NCBI GenBank assembly: GCA_002292165.1
Contig: DBBK01000031.1
Coordinates: 14,106 to 19,907 of the forward strand
Source of the DNA: Brevundimonas sp. UBA986
Lineage (GTDB): Bacteria > Pseudomonadota > Alphaproteobacteria > Caulobacterales > Caulobacteraceae
Direction: 5' to 3'
DNA length: 5,802 nucleotides
Notes under the pieces: model-generated
Seen by the model: the letters and a program-made list of their open reading frames with translations, nothing else
What the model was told of the DNA's origin: nothing
The model's database searches: none
Shown here: in pieces, positions 1-5,780 of the stretch
Numbering within the stretch: position 1 is the stretch's first letter
How the letters are laid out: each line of letters begins with the position of its first letter
Position numbers and translations under genes: made by a program

Positions 1-470
1 TCGGTGATCTGGGGGATGGAGCTGAGGGCCTCGGGCGGGACCTTCTTGTTCAGCTTCACATAGTTCTCGAACTGCTCGACCACGGCGCGCAGCAGGGCCT
101 CGGACTGGGCCGGTTCGCCGGCCTCGTCGTCGATGGTCTCGGCTTCGGCTTCGAAATACTCCTCGCGGTCGGTGAAGCGGGTCAGGCGGGCGCGGCCCTT
201 GCCTTCGACCAGGACCTTCACGGTGCCGTCGGGCAGTTTGAGCAGTTGCAGCACGGTGGCGAGGACGCCGACCGGATAGATGGCTTCAGGCGTCGGATCG
301 TCGTCGACGGAGTTCTTCTGGGTAGCCAGCAGGATCTGCTTCTCACCCTTCATGATCTCGTCGAGGGCGCGCACGGATTTCTCGCGACCCACGAACAGGG
401 GCACGACCATGTGCGGGAAAACCACGATGTCCCTCAGAGGCAACACGGGCAGGATTTTGGTCTCGGTCAT
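1..470 (-). CDS. lon: ATP-dependent protease Lon, N-terminal part (cut by left window edge)
   Basis: The 156 visible codons read as the start of Lon, the cytoplasmic ATP-dependent AAA+ serine protease that degrades misfolded and regulatory proteins. The N-terminus has the typical opening ILPVLPLRDIVVFPHMVVPL (residues 6-25), then LFVGREKS (25-32), ILLATQKN (46-53) and LKLPDGTVKVLVEG (77-90), which closely match my memory of E. coli Lon. This is the LAN substrate-recognition domain; the AAA+ module and the Ser-Lys protease domain lie outside the window. The ATG at 468-470 is preceded by GGAG eight bases upstream (479-482), a good ribosome binding site. A sigma-32-like promoter lies about 110 bases upstream, and the leader can form hairpins next to the ribosome binding site. 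Identity is very secure; only completeness is unknown. Confidence 0.97.
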   Translation of the reverse strand, partial: MTETKILPVLPLRDIVVFPHMVVPLFVGREKSVRALDEIMKGEKQILLATQKNSVDDDPTPEAIYPVGVLATVLQLLKLPDGTVKVLVEGKGRARLTRFTDREEYFEAEAETIDDEAGEPAQSEALLRAVVEQFENYVKLNKKVPPEALSSIPQIT

Positions 471-482
471 TCTACTTACTCC

Positions 483-507
483 CGGGCCATTGGAGATCTC
501 CGGCCCG
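483..507 (-). promoter_or_regulatory. Hairpin in the lon leader abutting the ribosome binding site
   Basis: CGGGCC (502-507) and GGCCCG (483-488) on the minus strand can form a 6-base-pair GC-rich stem. They enclose the palindrome GGAGATCTCC (492-501). The lon GGAG (479-482) follows the stem directly. CTCC within the loop could also pair with that GGAG, giving two competing folds near the start codon. A second small hairpin, CCGTCG-GAAT-CGACGG, lies further upstream at 553-568. The pairing is seen; a regulatory role is inferred and unproven. Confidence 0.35.
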
Positions 508-579
508 TCGCTCCGAAAAGCCCCGCGACATGCAGCGACCCCACGAAACGACCCGTCGATTCCGACGGCGCTCAAGGGA

Positions 580-609
580 GTATGTGGTCTCACGGCCTCA
601 GGGTTCAAG
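580..609 (-). promoter_or_regulatory. Candidate sigma-32 (RpoH) heat-shock promoter for lon
   Basis: On the minus strand, CTTGAAC (603-609) is followed after 15 bases by CCACATAC (580-587). The known RpoH consensus is CTTGAA, a spacer of about 13-17 bases, then CCCCATNT. The -35 upstream extension GTCACG also resembles the TNTCNCC extension. Lon is a classic RpoH target, and the element points towards lon with a predicted leader of about 100 bases. The motif and spacing are seen directly; use by RpoH is inferred. Confidence 0.55.
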
Positions 610-767
610 CGTGACCGCTCAACGGTCCACGGAAGCGTGATCCGCCCGTGACGCTGGACGGTTTCGGCGTGATTTCCGCCGGATGCGGACAAATCGGACG
701 AGATCGCCTCGGGCGGCGCATTTCGGCTCCGGCGGGCTCTGTGGCGCGCGGAACTCACTTTAGGCGG

Positions 768-808
768 GGCTTCGGGCTTAATGAGCGCGATCAGGCCGCC
801 CGCAAGCC
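768..808 (-). terminator. Possible stem-loop at the 3' end of the hflX-antiporter transcript
   Basis: Starting just after the antiporter stop, GGCTTGCGGGC (798-808) can pair with GCCCGAAGCC (768-777) on the minus strand. This gives a 10-base-pair stem with one bulged base and a 20-base loop. No run of T follows, so it is not a classical intrinsic terminator; it could be a Rho-associated 3' end, an RNA-stabilising hairpin or chance in GC-rich DNA. Confidence 0.25.
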
Positions 809-810
809 TT

Positions 811-2442
811 TCAGAGGAAGCGCAGTTCCTGCAGATCGACCTCGCGGATCAGCTTCTTGCCCGTGTCGGAATCGATCTCGCGGGCGCGCATCAGGCGGCC
901 CAGTTCATCGCGTTCGGCCCTGAGGCCGGCGAGGCGCAGCTGGCGCTCGATCTCGTCCAGACGGCGCGAGGCTTCGATGTCGTCCTCGTCGGTGCGGGTG
1001 CGGCTCTCGATGCGCTGGCGATAGAGGGCCATGAGCCGGGCGGCGATGTCCGTATAGGCGTCGGGGTCTGACTTGCCCTCGGACAGGGCGTGGGCCTTGT
1101 CCTCGACGGCCTGCAACGCGGCCTCGGCGGCGGCGACGCGGGACCGGTCCTCCTCCTGCTGATGCGAGGGCTCGGGCGGCAGTTCGATGTTCTTCATCAG
1201 CCCCGGCAGGACAAGGGTCGCCAGCACCAGCGAGACGATGATCACCCCTGCGGCAAGGAAGATGGCGAGGTTGCGCGACGGCATCTCGGATCCGTCGGCC
1301 AGGACGAACGGCAGGGTCAGGATGCCGGCCAGGGTGATCGCGCCGCGCACGCCCGCCATAGACATGACCATGGTCAGGCGCAGCCCGACCCTCGGCGGCG
1401 GACCGTCCTCCCGGCGGCGCAGCAGGGTCATCTTCAGCGAGGTCCACACCCAGATGAAGCGCAGGGCCGCCAGGGCCGCGACGATGCCGAAGACATAGAC
1501 CGCCAGCCACCAGATCTCGGGCCGCGAGGTGCCCGCCACCACCTCGGCCGCACGGGCCAGGATGGAGGGCATCTGCTCGCCCAGGATCACGAAGATCACC
1601 CCGTTGGCGGCGAACTGGACGGTGTCCCAGACCACGGCGCGGCGGATGCGGGTCGTGGCCAGCTGCTGCGTCTGGCCGCGCTCGGTGAAGCTCATGGTGA
1701 TGCCGGCCGCGACAGCGGCGAGAATGCCCGAGGCGTGCAGCTCCTCGGCCGCCAGATAGGCGGCGAAGGGGATCAGCAGGCTGACCAGGATCTGGGCCCC
1801 GACGTCCTCGCCCCATTTGCGGCTGATGACGTTCTTGATCAGGGAGATGGCCAGGGTGACCACGATGCCGACCGCAACGCCGGCGAGCGCCAGCCAGGCG
1901 AAGGTCCCGACCGCATGGCCGATGGAGAAGGCGCCCGTCGTCGCCGCCAGCACCGCGATCCGCATACAGGTCAGGCCGGTGGCGTCGTTCAACATGGCCT
2001 CGCCCTCGAGGATATGCATCAGCCGCTTGGGAATCGGAACGCGGGCGGCGATGGCCTGAACCGCGATCGGGTCGGTCGGCGACAGGATGGCGGCAAGCGC
2101 GAAGGCCACCGGCAGGGGCATCTCCGGGATCATCCACCAGATCAGGAAGCCCAGCCCCACGACGGTGAACAGCACCAGCCCGAGCGCCAGCTCCAGGATC
2201 ACCGCCCGGTCGCGGAACAGATCTTCCTTGGGAATGCGCCAGCCGTCGAGGAACAGCAGGGGCGGCAGGAACAGCAGGAAGAAGATGTCCGGCTTCAGGT
2301 CGATGGTATGGCCTGTGATCAGAACCACGACCGCCCCCAGCGCGATCTGCACCAGAGGCAGGGCGATGCGGGTCATCCGCGCCACCGCTCCCGAGACCAC
2401 GACGGCCAGAAGCAGCAGCAGGACGGTCTCGATCACCGCCAT
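811..2442 (-). CDS. CPA1-family Na+/H+ (monovalent cation/proton) antiporter
   Basis: This 543-residue inner-membrane protein belongs to the CPA1 antiporter family (NhaP/NHE-like), which exchanges cytoplasmic Na+ or K+ for protons. Its first about 415 residues are a run of hydrophobic segments, starting with VLLLLLAVVVSGAVA (7-21). Family signatures are FLPPLLFLDGW (58-68), SPTDPIAV (121-128), GEAMLNDATGL (147-157) with the Asn152-Asp153 ion-binding pair, and MAGVRGAITLAG (362-373). Residues about 424-543 form a charged, Glu/Arg/Ala-rich, probably helical or coiled cytoplasmic tail. I chose the ATG at 2440-2442, four bases after the hflX stop and preceded by a GGGGG stretch. A further 30 codons upstream are open, but would lie inside hflX and read as an Arg/Trp-rich shadow. 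Tight spacing implies cotranscription with hflX. Whether Na+ or K+ is the substrate cannot be told. Confidence 0.93.
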   Translation of the reverse strand: MAVIETVLLLLLAVVVSGAVARMTRIALPLVQIALGAVVVLITGHTIDLKPDIFFLLFLPPLLFLDGWRIPKEDLFRDRAVILELALGLVLFTVVGLGFLIWWMIPEMPLPVAFALAAILSPTDPIAVQAIAARVPIPKRLMHILEGEAMLNDATGLTCMRIAVLAATTGAFSIGHAVGTFAWLALAGVAVGIVVTLAISLIKNVISRKWGEDVGAQILVSLLIPFAAYLAAEELHASGILAAVAAGITMSFTERGQTQQLATTRIRRAVVWDTVQFAANGVIFVILGEQMPSILARAAEVVAGTSRPEIWWLAVYVFGIVAALAALRFIWVWTSLKMTLLRRREDGPPPRVGLRLTMVMSMAGVRGAITLAGILTLPFVLADGSEMPSRNLAIFLAAGVIIVSLVLATLVLPGLMKNIELPPEPSHQQEEDRSRVAAAEAALQAVEDKAHALSEGKSDPDAYTDIAARLMALYRQRIESRTRTDEDDIEASRRLDEIERQLRLAGLRAERDELGRLMRAREIDSDTGKKLIREVDLQELRFL

Positions 2443-2446
2443 ACGG

Positions 2447-3796
2447 TCAGGCCCCCATGTCGGGATAGAGGCGCTCGAACCGGCCCAGCGCCTGGGGCGC
2501 CAGACGGACGACCACATGGGTGCGGCCCGCATCGTCGGTGTCGCGCGAGGTCACGCGGCCGTGCTGATAGAGCCAGGCGAGGGCGTCGCCCTGCTCCGGC
2601 TCCAGCGTCAGCCGGGTCTCCGGATCGTCGTCGATCAGGGTGGTGATGACCTGACGCAGGGGTTCGATCCCCTCCCCGGTCCAGGCCGAGACCGCGACCG
2701 CCTTGCCTTCGGCGGCGAGACGTTCGGCCTGACCGACGATGGCCTCGCGGGCCTCTTCGTCCAGCAGGTCGATCTTGTTCCAGACCTCCAGCACCCGGCG
2801 GGTCTTGCCCTCGGGAATCTCGATCTGTTTGAGCACCTGTTCGACGTCCTTTGCTTGTGCTCCGGAGTCGGGCGAGGCGATGTCGCGGACGTGCAGGATC
2901 AGATCGGCCTCGCCGACCTCCTCCAGCGTGGCGCGGAAGCTCTCGACCAGTTCGTGCGGCAGGTCGGAGATGAAGCCGACGGTGTCCGCGACGATGGCCG
3001 GCCGGCCCTGCGGCAGGCGGATGGTGCGCTGGGTGGTGTCCAGCGTCGCGAACAGCAGATCCTTGGCCAGGACCTCCGAACCCGTCAGCCGGTTGAACAG
3101 GGTCGACTTGCCGGCGTTGGTGTAGCCCACCAGGGCGATGGTCGGGAACGGCGCCTTCTGCCGCTGCTTGCGGTGCAGGCCGCGCGTGCGGCGCACCTCT
3201 TCCAGCTCGCCCTTCAGACGGACGATGCGGTCGGCGATCAGGCGGCGGTCGAGCTCGATCTGGGTTTCGCCGGGGCCGCCGGTCGAGCCGGTGCCGCCGC
3301 GTTGCCGCTCGAGGTGGGTCCAGGTGCGGACCAGGCGCGACCGCTCATAGTCGAGCCGGGCCAGTTCGACCTGCAGCCGGCCTTCCTTGGTCCGCGCACG
3401 ACGGCCGAAGATCTCGAGGATCAGGCCGGTGCGGTCGATGACCTTGCACTCCCAGGCCTTCTCCAGATTGCGTTGCTGGACGGGGGTCAACTGGTCCTCG
3501 ACGACCACGGCCTCGGCCTCGGCCGCGCGGACCAGGGCCGCCAGCTCCTCGACCTTGCCGGCGCCGAACAGGGTGGCGGGGGTCGTCTTGCGGATACGCA
3601 CGATCTCCTCGGCGCGCACGTCGAGGTCCAGCGCGCGGGCCAGGCCCGCCGCCTCTTCCAGCCGTTCCTCCGCCAGTCGGGAGCTTTCGCTACGCCCGTC
3701 CGGATGGATGACGATCGCGCGGATCAGGGGAACGGAATGGTCGATCAGTTTTGAAGTCAAAGGGTCTCTGTCGTTTGGGTTCTGCGACGGCGGCAC
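2447..3796 (-). CDS. hflX: GTPase HflX (ribosome-associated)
   Basis: HflX is a cytoplasmic TRAFAC GTPase that binds the 50S subunit and can split stalled ribosomes, notably under heat stress. The 449-residue frame shows the N-terminal HflX domain (about 20-165), including TLFGAGKVEEL (75-85) and DQLTPVQQRNLE (101-112). The glycine-rich linker GGTGSTGGPGETQIELDRR (167-185) follows. The G domain has G1 GYTNAGKS (224-231), G3 DTVG (271-274), G4 NKID (340-343) and G5 SAWTG (370-374), then a short C-terminal domain. Length is typical. The start is uncertain: the GTG at 3794-3796 has no evident ribosome binding site and gives a Pro/Asn-rich leader, while an in-frame TTG at 3758-3760 would begin MTSKLIDHS, which looks more natural. 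It lies 120 bases downstream of hfq, the classic partner, and just upstream of the antiporter. Confidence 0.96.
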   Translation of the reverse strand: MPPSQNPNDRDPLTSKLIDHSVPLIRAIVIHPDGRSESSRLAEERLEEAAGLARALDLDVRAEEIVRIRKTTPATLFGAGKVEELAALVRAAEAEAVVVEDQLTPVQQRNLEKAWECKVIDRTGLILEIFGRRARTKEGRLQVELARLDYERSRLVRTWTHLERQRGGTGSTGGPGETQIELDRRLIADRIVRLKGELEEVRRTRGLHRKQRQKAPFPTIALVGYTNAGKSTLFNRLTGSEVLAKDLLFATLDTTQRTIRLPQGRPAIVADTVGFISDLPHELVESFRATLEEVGEADLILHVRDIASPDSGAQAKDVEQVLKQIEIPEGKTRRVLEVWNKIDLLDEEAREAIVGQAERLAAEGKAVAVSAWTGEGIEPLRQVITTLIDDDPETRLTLEPEQGDALAWLYQHGRVTSRDTDDAGRTHVVVRLAPQALGRFERLYPDMGA

Positions 3797-3809
3797 AGGC
3801 GCACGCCGT

Positions 3810-3836
3810 CATCCCCGGCTCGGGGGTCCGGGGATG
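3810..3836. repeat. REP-like palindrome between hfq and hflX
   Basis: CATCCCCGG (3810-3818) and CCGGGGATG (3828-3836) form a perfect 9-base-pair stem around a 9-base loop, CTCGGGGGT. With the flanking CGT it resembles the 'CGTCATCCCCGGGCTTG...' intergenic palindromes I recall from many alphaproteobacterial genomes. It has no trailing T run on either strand, so it is not a typical terminator. It sits 13 bases before the GTG candidate start of hflX and could affect transcript stability or hflX translation. Only one copy is present in this window, so the repeat status is inferred. Confidence 0.55.
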
Positions 3837-3893
3837 CAATGTAGTGCGCGTCCCCCCGTTTCGAAAGGACAGGTTTCGTATGCGGCCGTGGGT

Positions 3894-3907
3894 GACCCGC
3901 GAGGGTC
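3894..3907 (-). other. Small hairpin after the hfq stop codon
   Basis: GACCC-TCGC-GGGTC on the minus strand is a perfect 5-base-pair stem with a 4-base loop. It begins 9 bases after the hfq stop. No T run follows, so termination is doubtful; it may shield the hfq mRNA 3' end or be incidental. Confidence 0.3.
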
Positions 3908-3916
3908 GGTCCCCGA

Positions 3917-4162
3917 TCAGTCCTCGTCGGCGTCGGGCTCGTAGAGCTGGACCGGGGCCGAGGGCATGATGGTCGAGATGGCGTGCTTGTAGACCAGCTG
4001 CGACTGGCCGTCGCGGCGCAGCAGCACGCAGAAGTTGTCGAACCAGGTGATAATGCCCTGTAACTTTACGCCATTGACCAGAAAAACAGTTACCGGGGTT
4101 TTCTGCTTTCGAACGTGGTTGAGAAACACATCCTGCAGATTTTGAGATTTCTCTGAAGACAT
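3917..4162 (-). CDS. hfq: RNA chaperone Hfq
   Basis: Hfq is the Sm-like hexameric RNA chaperone that pairs small RNAs with mRNAs. The 81 residues cover the whole family: NLQDVFLN (8-15), the Sm1 strand region VTVFLVNGVKLQG (24-36), the Sm2 motif YKHAIST (58-64), and a short acidic tail ending EPDADED. Proximal-face residues Gln10 and Tyr58-Lys59-His60 are present, and Arg18-Lys19 occupy the rim position. Phe27 replaces the E. coli distal-face Tyr25, which is usual for alphaproteobacteria as I recall. The ATG at 4160-4162 has AAGG seven bases upstream. Codon use is split: of the first 37 codons 19 end in A or T, while all 44 sense codons from codon 38 on end in G or C. The reading frame and all motifs are intact, so the protein should be functional despite this mosaic pattern. 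Confidence 0.98.
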   Translation of the reverse strand: MSSEKSQNLQDVFLNHVRKQKTPVTVFLVNGVKLQGIITWFDNFCVLLRRDGQSQLVYKHAISTIMPSAPVQLYEPDADED

Positions 4163-4276
4163 TCTTTTACCTTTTTCTTTTCCTTGATCTTATCAACCTC
4201 ACTGAACAGCCTGAACAGGCCGGAAGGTGATACCGCTATAAGACCATCATATTCGTTATAGCTTCTATATGGAACT
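4163..4276 (-). promoter_or_regulatory. AT-rich hfq leader, probable hfq promoter region
   Basis: This 114-base gap between the HAD stop and hfq is far richer in A/T than the rest of the window, as expected for a promoter and leader. On the minus strand, TATGAT (4246-4251) is a fair -10 match, but I see no good -35 at the proper distance. Two tandem CTGTTCAG units lie at 4202-4209 and 4211-4218. The end of the gap is purine-rich and carries the AAGG ribosome binding site. An own promoter for hfq is inferred, not shown. Confidence 0.35.
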
Positions 4277-4933
4277 TTACAGTCGCCTGACAACCTCAAG
4301 TAAGTCACGACAGCTTAAATAGTGCTCATCCGGCGGATGATCGCTGAATTCTGGGCTTTCGGGGTCATTCTCGCCAACCAAAATGGTGTGGCATTTCGCC
4401 GCCCTGCCGCAGGCGATGTCCACCCATGTGTCCCCGATGAACCAGATATCCGGTCCGGGATCGATTCCGGTTCCTTCGAGCGCCATATATATCGGGTCGG
4501 TTGCCGGCTTGTCCTTCGCCGCATCCGTCGCCCCGACAAGATAGCCGGCAAAGAAACGGTCCCAGCCCAGTTTTGTCGATTCTGCGCGCAAATGACCGCC
4601 CGATTTGTTGCTGACCACGCCAAGATGGCTGCCCTGTGCCTGCAGCAACCCGATCATGTCTTCCGCGCCGTCAATTTTTTCAACCCGCTCGAGATGAACT
4701 TCACGGTAAGCACCGTAAAAGATATCACGCGCCTCTTCCCACCGCTCGCCGAACAGTTCGGGGAAGGCTTCACGGAGGGATTTCCGTACCCGCGTCGTCG
4801 TCTCTTCCAACGTCCAGGCCTCATGTCCCATCTCGACGAGAGTCCTGTTCATGCTTTCATGGATAATCGGCCAGCTATTGACGAGGGTGCCATCCCAGTC
4901 GAACAGCACGGCTTTGGGAAGTCGGTCAGGCAT
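4277..4933 (-). CDS. HAD-superfamily hydrolase (phosphoglycolate phosphatase-like)
   Basis: This 218-residue protein is a haloacid dehalogenase-superfamily phosphatase with the full catalytic set. Motif I is DWDGT (12-16) with nucleophile Asp12 and acid/base Asp14. Motif II is SN (108-109), motif III is Lys142, and motif IV is GDTWVD (167-172) with Asp168 and Asp172. Residues about 18-90 form an alpha-helical C1-type cap, as in phosphoglycolate phosphatase and beta-phosphoglucomutase relatives. The substrate cannot be told from sequence. I chose the ATG at 4931-4933 because motif I then starts at residue 12; a 32-codon upstream extension lies inside the aminotransferase and looks like a shadow. 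The start overlaps the aminotransferase stop by 8 bases (ATGCCTGA), which implies translational coupling. GC content is well below that of hflX. Confidence 0.92.
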   Translation of the reverse strand: MPDRLPKAVLFDWDGTLVNSWPIIHESMNRTLVEMGHEAWTLEETTTRVRKSLREAFPELFGERWEEARDIFYGAYREVHLERVEKIDGAEDMIGLLQAQGSHLGVVSNKSGGHLRAESTKLGWDRFFAGYLVGATDAAKDKPATDPIYMALEGTGIDPGPDIWFIGDTWVDIACGRAAKCHTILVGENDPESPEFSDHPPDEHYLSCRDLLEVVRRL

Positions 4934-5780
4934 GTTCACTCCAGAGATGTTCTTTGTAGCGATCCAGCAGCGCGACCGAGATCGGCCCCGGCCGACCGTC
5001 ACCGATCTGTTGGTCGTCGATGCGCACAATGGGCACGAGAAACGCCGATGTGCTCGACAGAAAAGCTTCGTCGGCGTCTTTGGCTTCCGCCACCGAAAAC
5101 GGCTTTTCAGCCAATTCCACGCCCATATCCGACGCTATCCTGACGAGTGCCAGTCTGGTTACGCCGTTTAGAATTTCATGGCGCGCCGGGTGCGTTACAA
5201 GGCAACCGTCTTTGACGATCCAGGCATTGGTCGATGTCCCTTCGGTCACGATGCCGTCGGTATCGACCTGCCACGCCTCGTAGACGTTGCGCTGCACGGC
5301 TTCGTCCTTCGCCAGGATGTTCGGCAGCAGCGCCACCGATTTGATGTCGGGGCGCTTCCAGCGGATATCGGGAACGGTGATCACGGATACGCCGTTCTCG
5401 AATATCTCGGGCGCCGGCGACGCGAGCGCTTTGACCGTCATGACGACCGATGCCGCGAGCGGGCCAGGGATCTGGTGGTTGCGCGGCGCCACGCCGCGCG
5501 ACACCTGAAGATAAAGACAACCCGTGTGCAGCCTGTTCACCCGGAGAAGCTCGGCAATTTTCATCCGGAAGATGGCACGGGAATACGGCATGTCCATTTT
5601 GATTTCGCGGAGCGATCGTTCGAGCCGTTCGAAATGCAGTTCGTCATCGACCAGGCGGCCGCGCACGATCGCGATAACCTCGTACACGGCGTCGGCGAAC
5701 TGGTAGCCGCGATCCTCGACATGGACCGCCGCCTGGCGGTGCCGGATATACCGGCCGTTTACATAGGTTACTCGGGGCAT
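4926..5780 (-). CDS. dat: D-amino-acid aminotransferase (PLP fold type IV)
   Basis: This 284-residue cytoplasmic enzyme belongs to the class IV PLP aminotransferases. It probably interconverts D-amino acids such as D-alanine and D-glutamate with their 2-oxo acids, supplying peptidoglycan precursors. Evidence includes EDRGYQFADAVYEV (22-35), the PLP lysine Lys147 in RPDIKS (143-148), the cofactor-binding glutamate Glu180 in VTEGTSTNAWIV (178-189) and the SSTSAFLVPI segment (242-251). The PRNH stretch (99-102) matches the R-x-H carboxylate-binding pair of D-alanine aminotransferase, which favours this over branched-chain aminotransferase or aminodeoxychorismate lyase. The ATG at 5778-5780 gives full family length; no strong ribosome binding site is visible. 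From memory, related genomes carry this gene between ntrX and hfq, so the missing upstream neighbour may be ntrX. It is translationally coupled to the HAD gene. Confidence 0.9.
   Translation of the reverse strand: MPRVTYVNGRYIRHRQAAVHVEDRGYQFADAVYEVIAIVRGRLVDDELHFERLERSLREIKMDMPYSRAIFRMKIAELLRVNRLHTGCLYLQVSRGVAPRNHQIPGPLAASVVMTVKALASPAPEIFENGVSVITVPDIRWKRPDIKSVALLPNILAKDEAVQRNVYEAWQVDTDGIVTEGTSTNAWIVKDGCLVTHPARHEILNGVTRLALVRIASDMGVELAEKPFSVAEAKDADEAFLSSTSAFLVPIVRIDDQQIGDGRPGPISVALLDRYKEHLWSEHA

Larger units (their letters stand above)
471..810. other. Intergenic region between the antiporter stop and the lon start
   Basis: This 340-base stretch has no convincing gene on either strand. Short open frames crossing it are low-complexity Arg/Gly-rich shadows without ribosome binding sites. 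The lon-proximal part (471-672) contains the candidate heat-shock promoter, the lon leader hairpins, an inverted repeat GACCG-N5-CGGTC (613-627) just upstream of the -35, and several TCACGC copies. The antiporter-proximal part (768-808) holds a bulged stem-loop that may mark the 3' end of the upstream operon. Nothing else was recognised. Confidence 0.6.

Noticed and set aside
905..2137. A 410-residue minus-strand frame within the antiporter gene
   Set aside because: Arg/Gly/Pro/His-rich out-of-frame translation nested inside the antiporter, lacking any family signature.
1090..2646. A 518-residue plus-strand open frame opposite the antiporter and the end of hflX
   Set aside because: The translation is a Gln/Asp/Gly/Arg/His-rich string with no domain. 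It is the antisense shadow expected in high-GC codon-biased DNA opposite a clear membrane protein.
2087..3754. A 555-residue plus-strand open frame opposite hflX and the start of the antiporter gene
   Set aside because: No recognisable motif and low-complexity Leu/Gln/Asp/Gly composition; it mirrors the well-supported hflX GTPase.
3810..3836. The hfq-hflX palindrome as an intrinsic terminator
   Set aside because: The stem is strong, but no T run follows on either strand.
4204..4216. GTTC-N5-GTTC in the hfq leader as an alphaproteobacterial LexA box
   Set aside because: The known box is GTTC-N7-GTTC. The spacing here is two bases too short, so an SOS operator is not supported.
4090..4308. 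A 72-residue minus-strand frame bridging the HAD gene end, the hfq leader and the hfq start
   Set aside because: It begins with GTG, has no clear ribosome binding site, overlaps two solid genes and becomes Lys-rich over the purine-rich leader. A shadow is more likely than a small protein.
4322..5143. A 273-residue plus-strand frame opposite the HAD and aminotransferase genes
   Set aside because: No domain is recognisable, and both genes opposite carry complete catalytic motifs.
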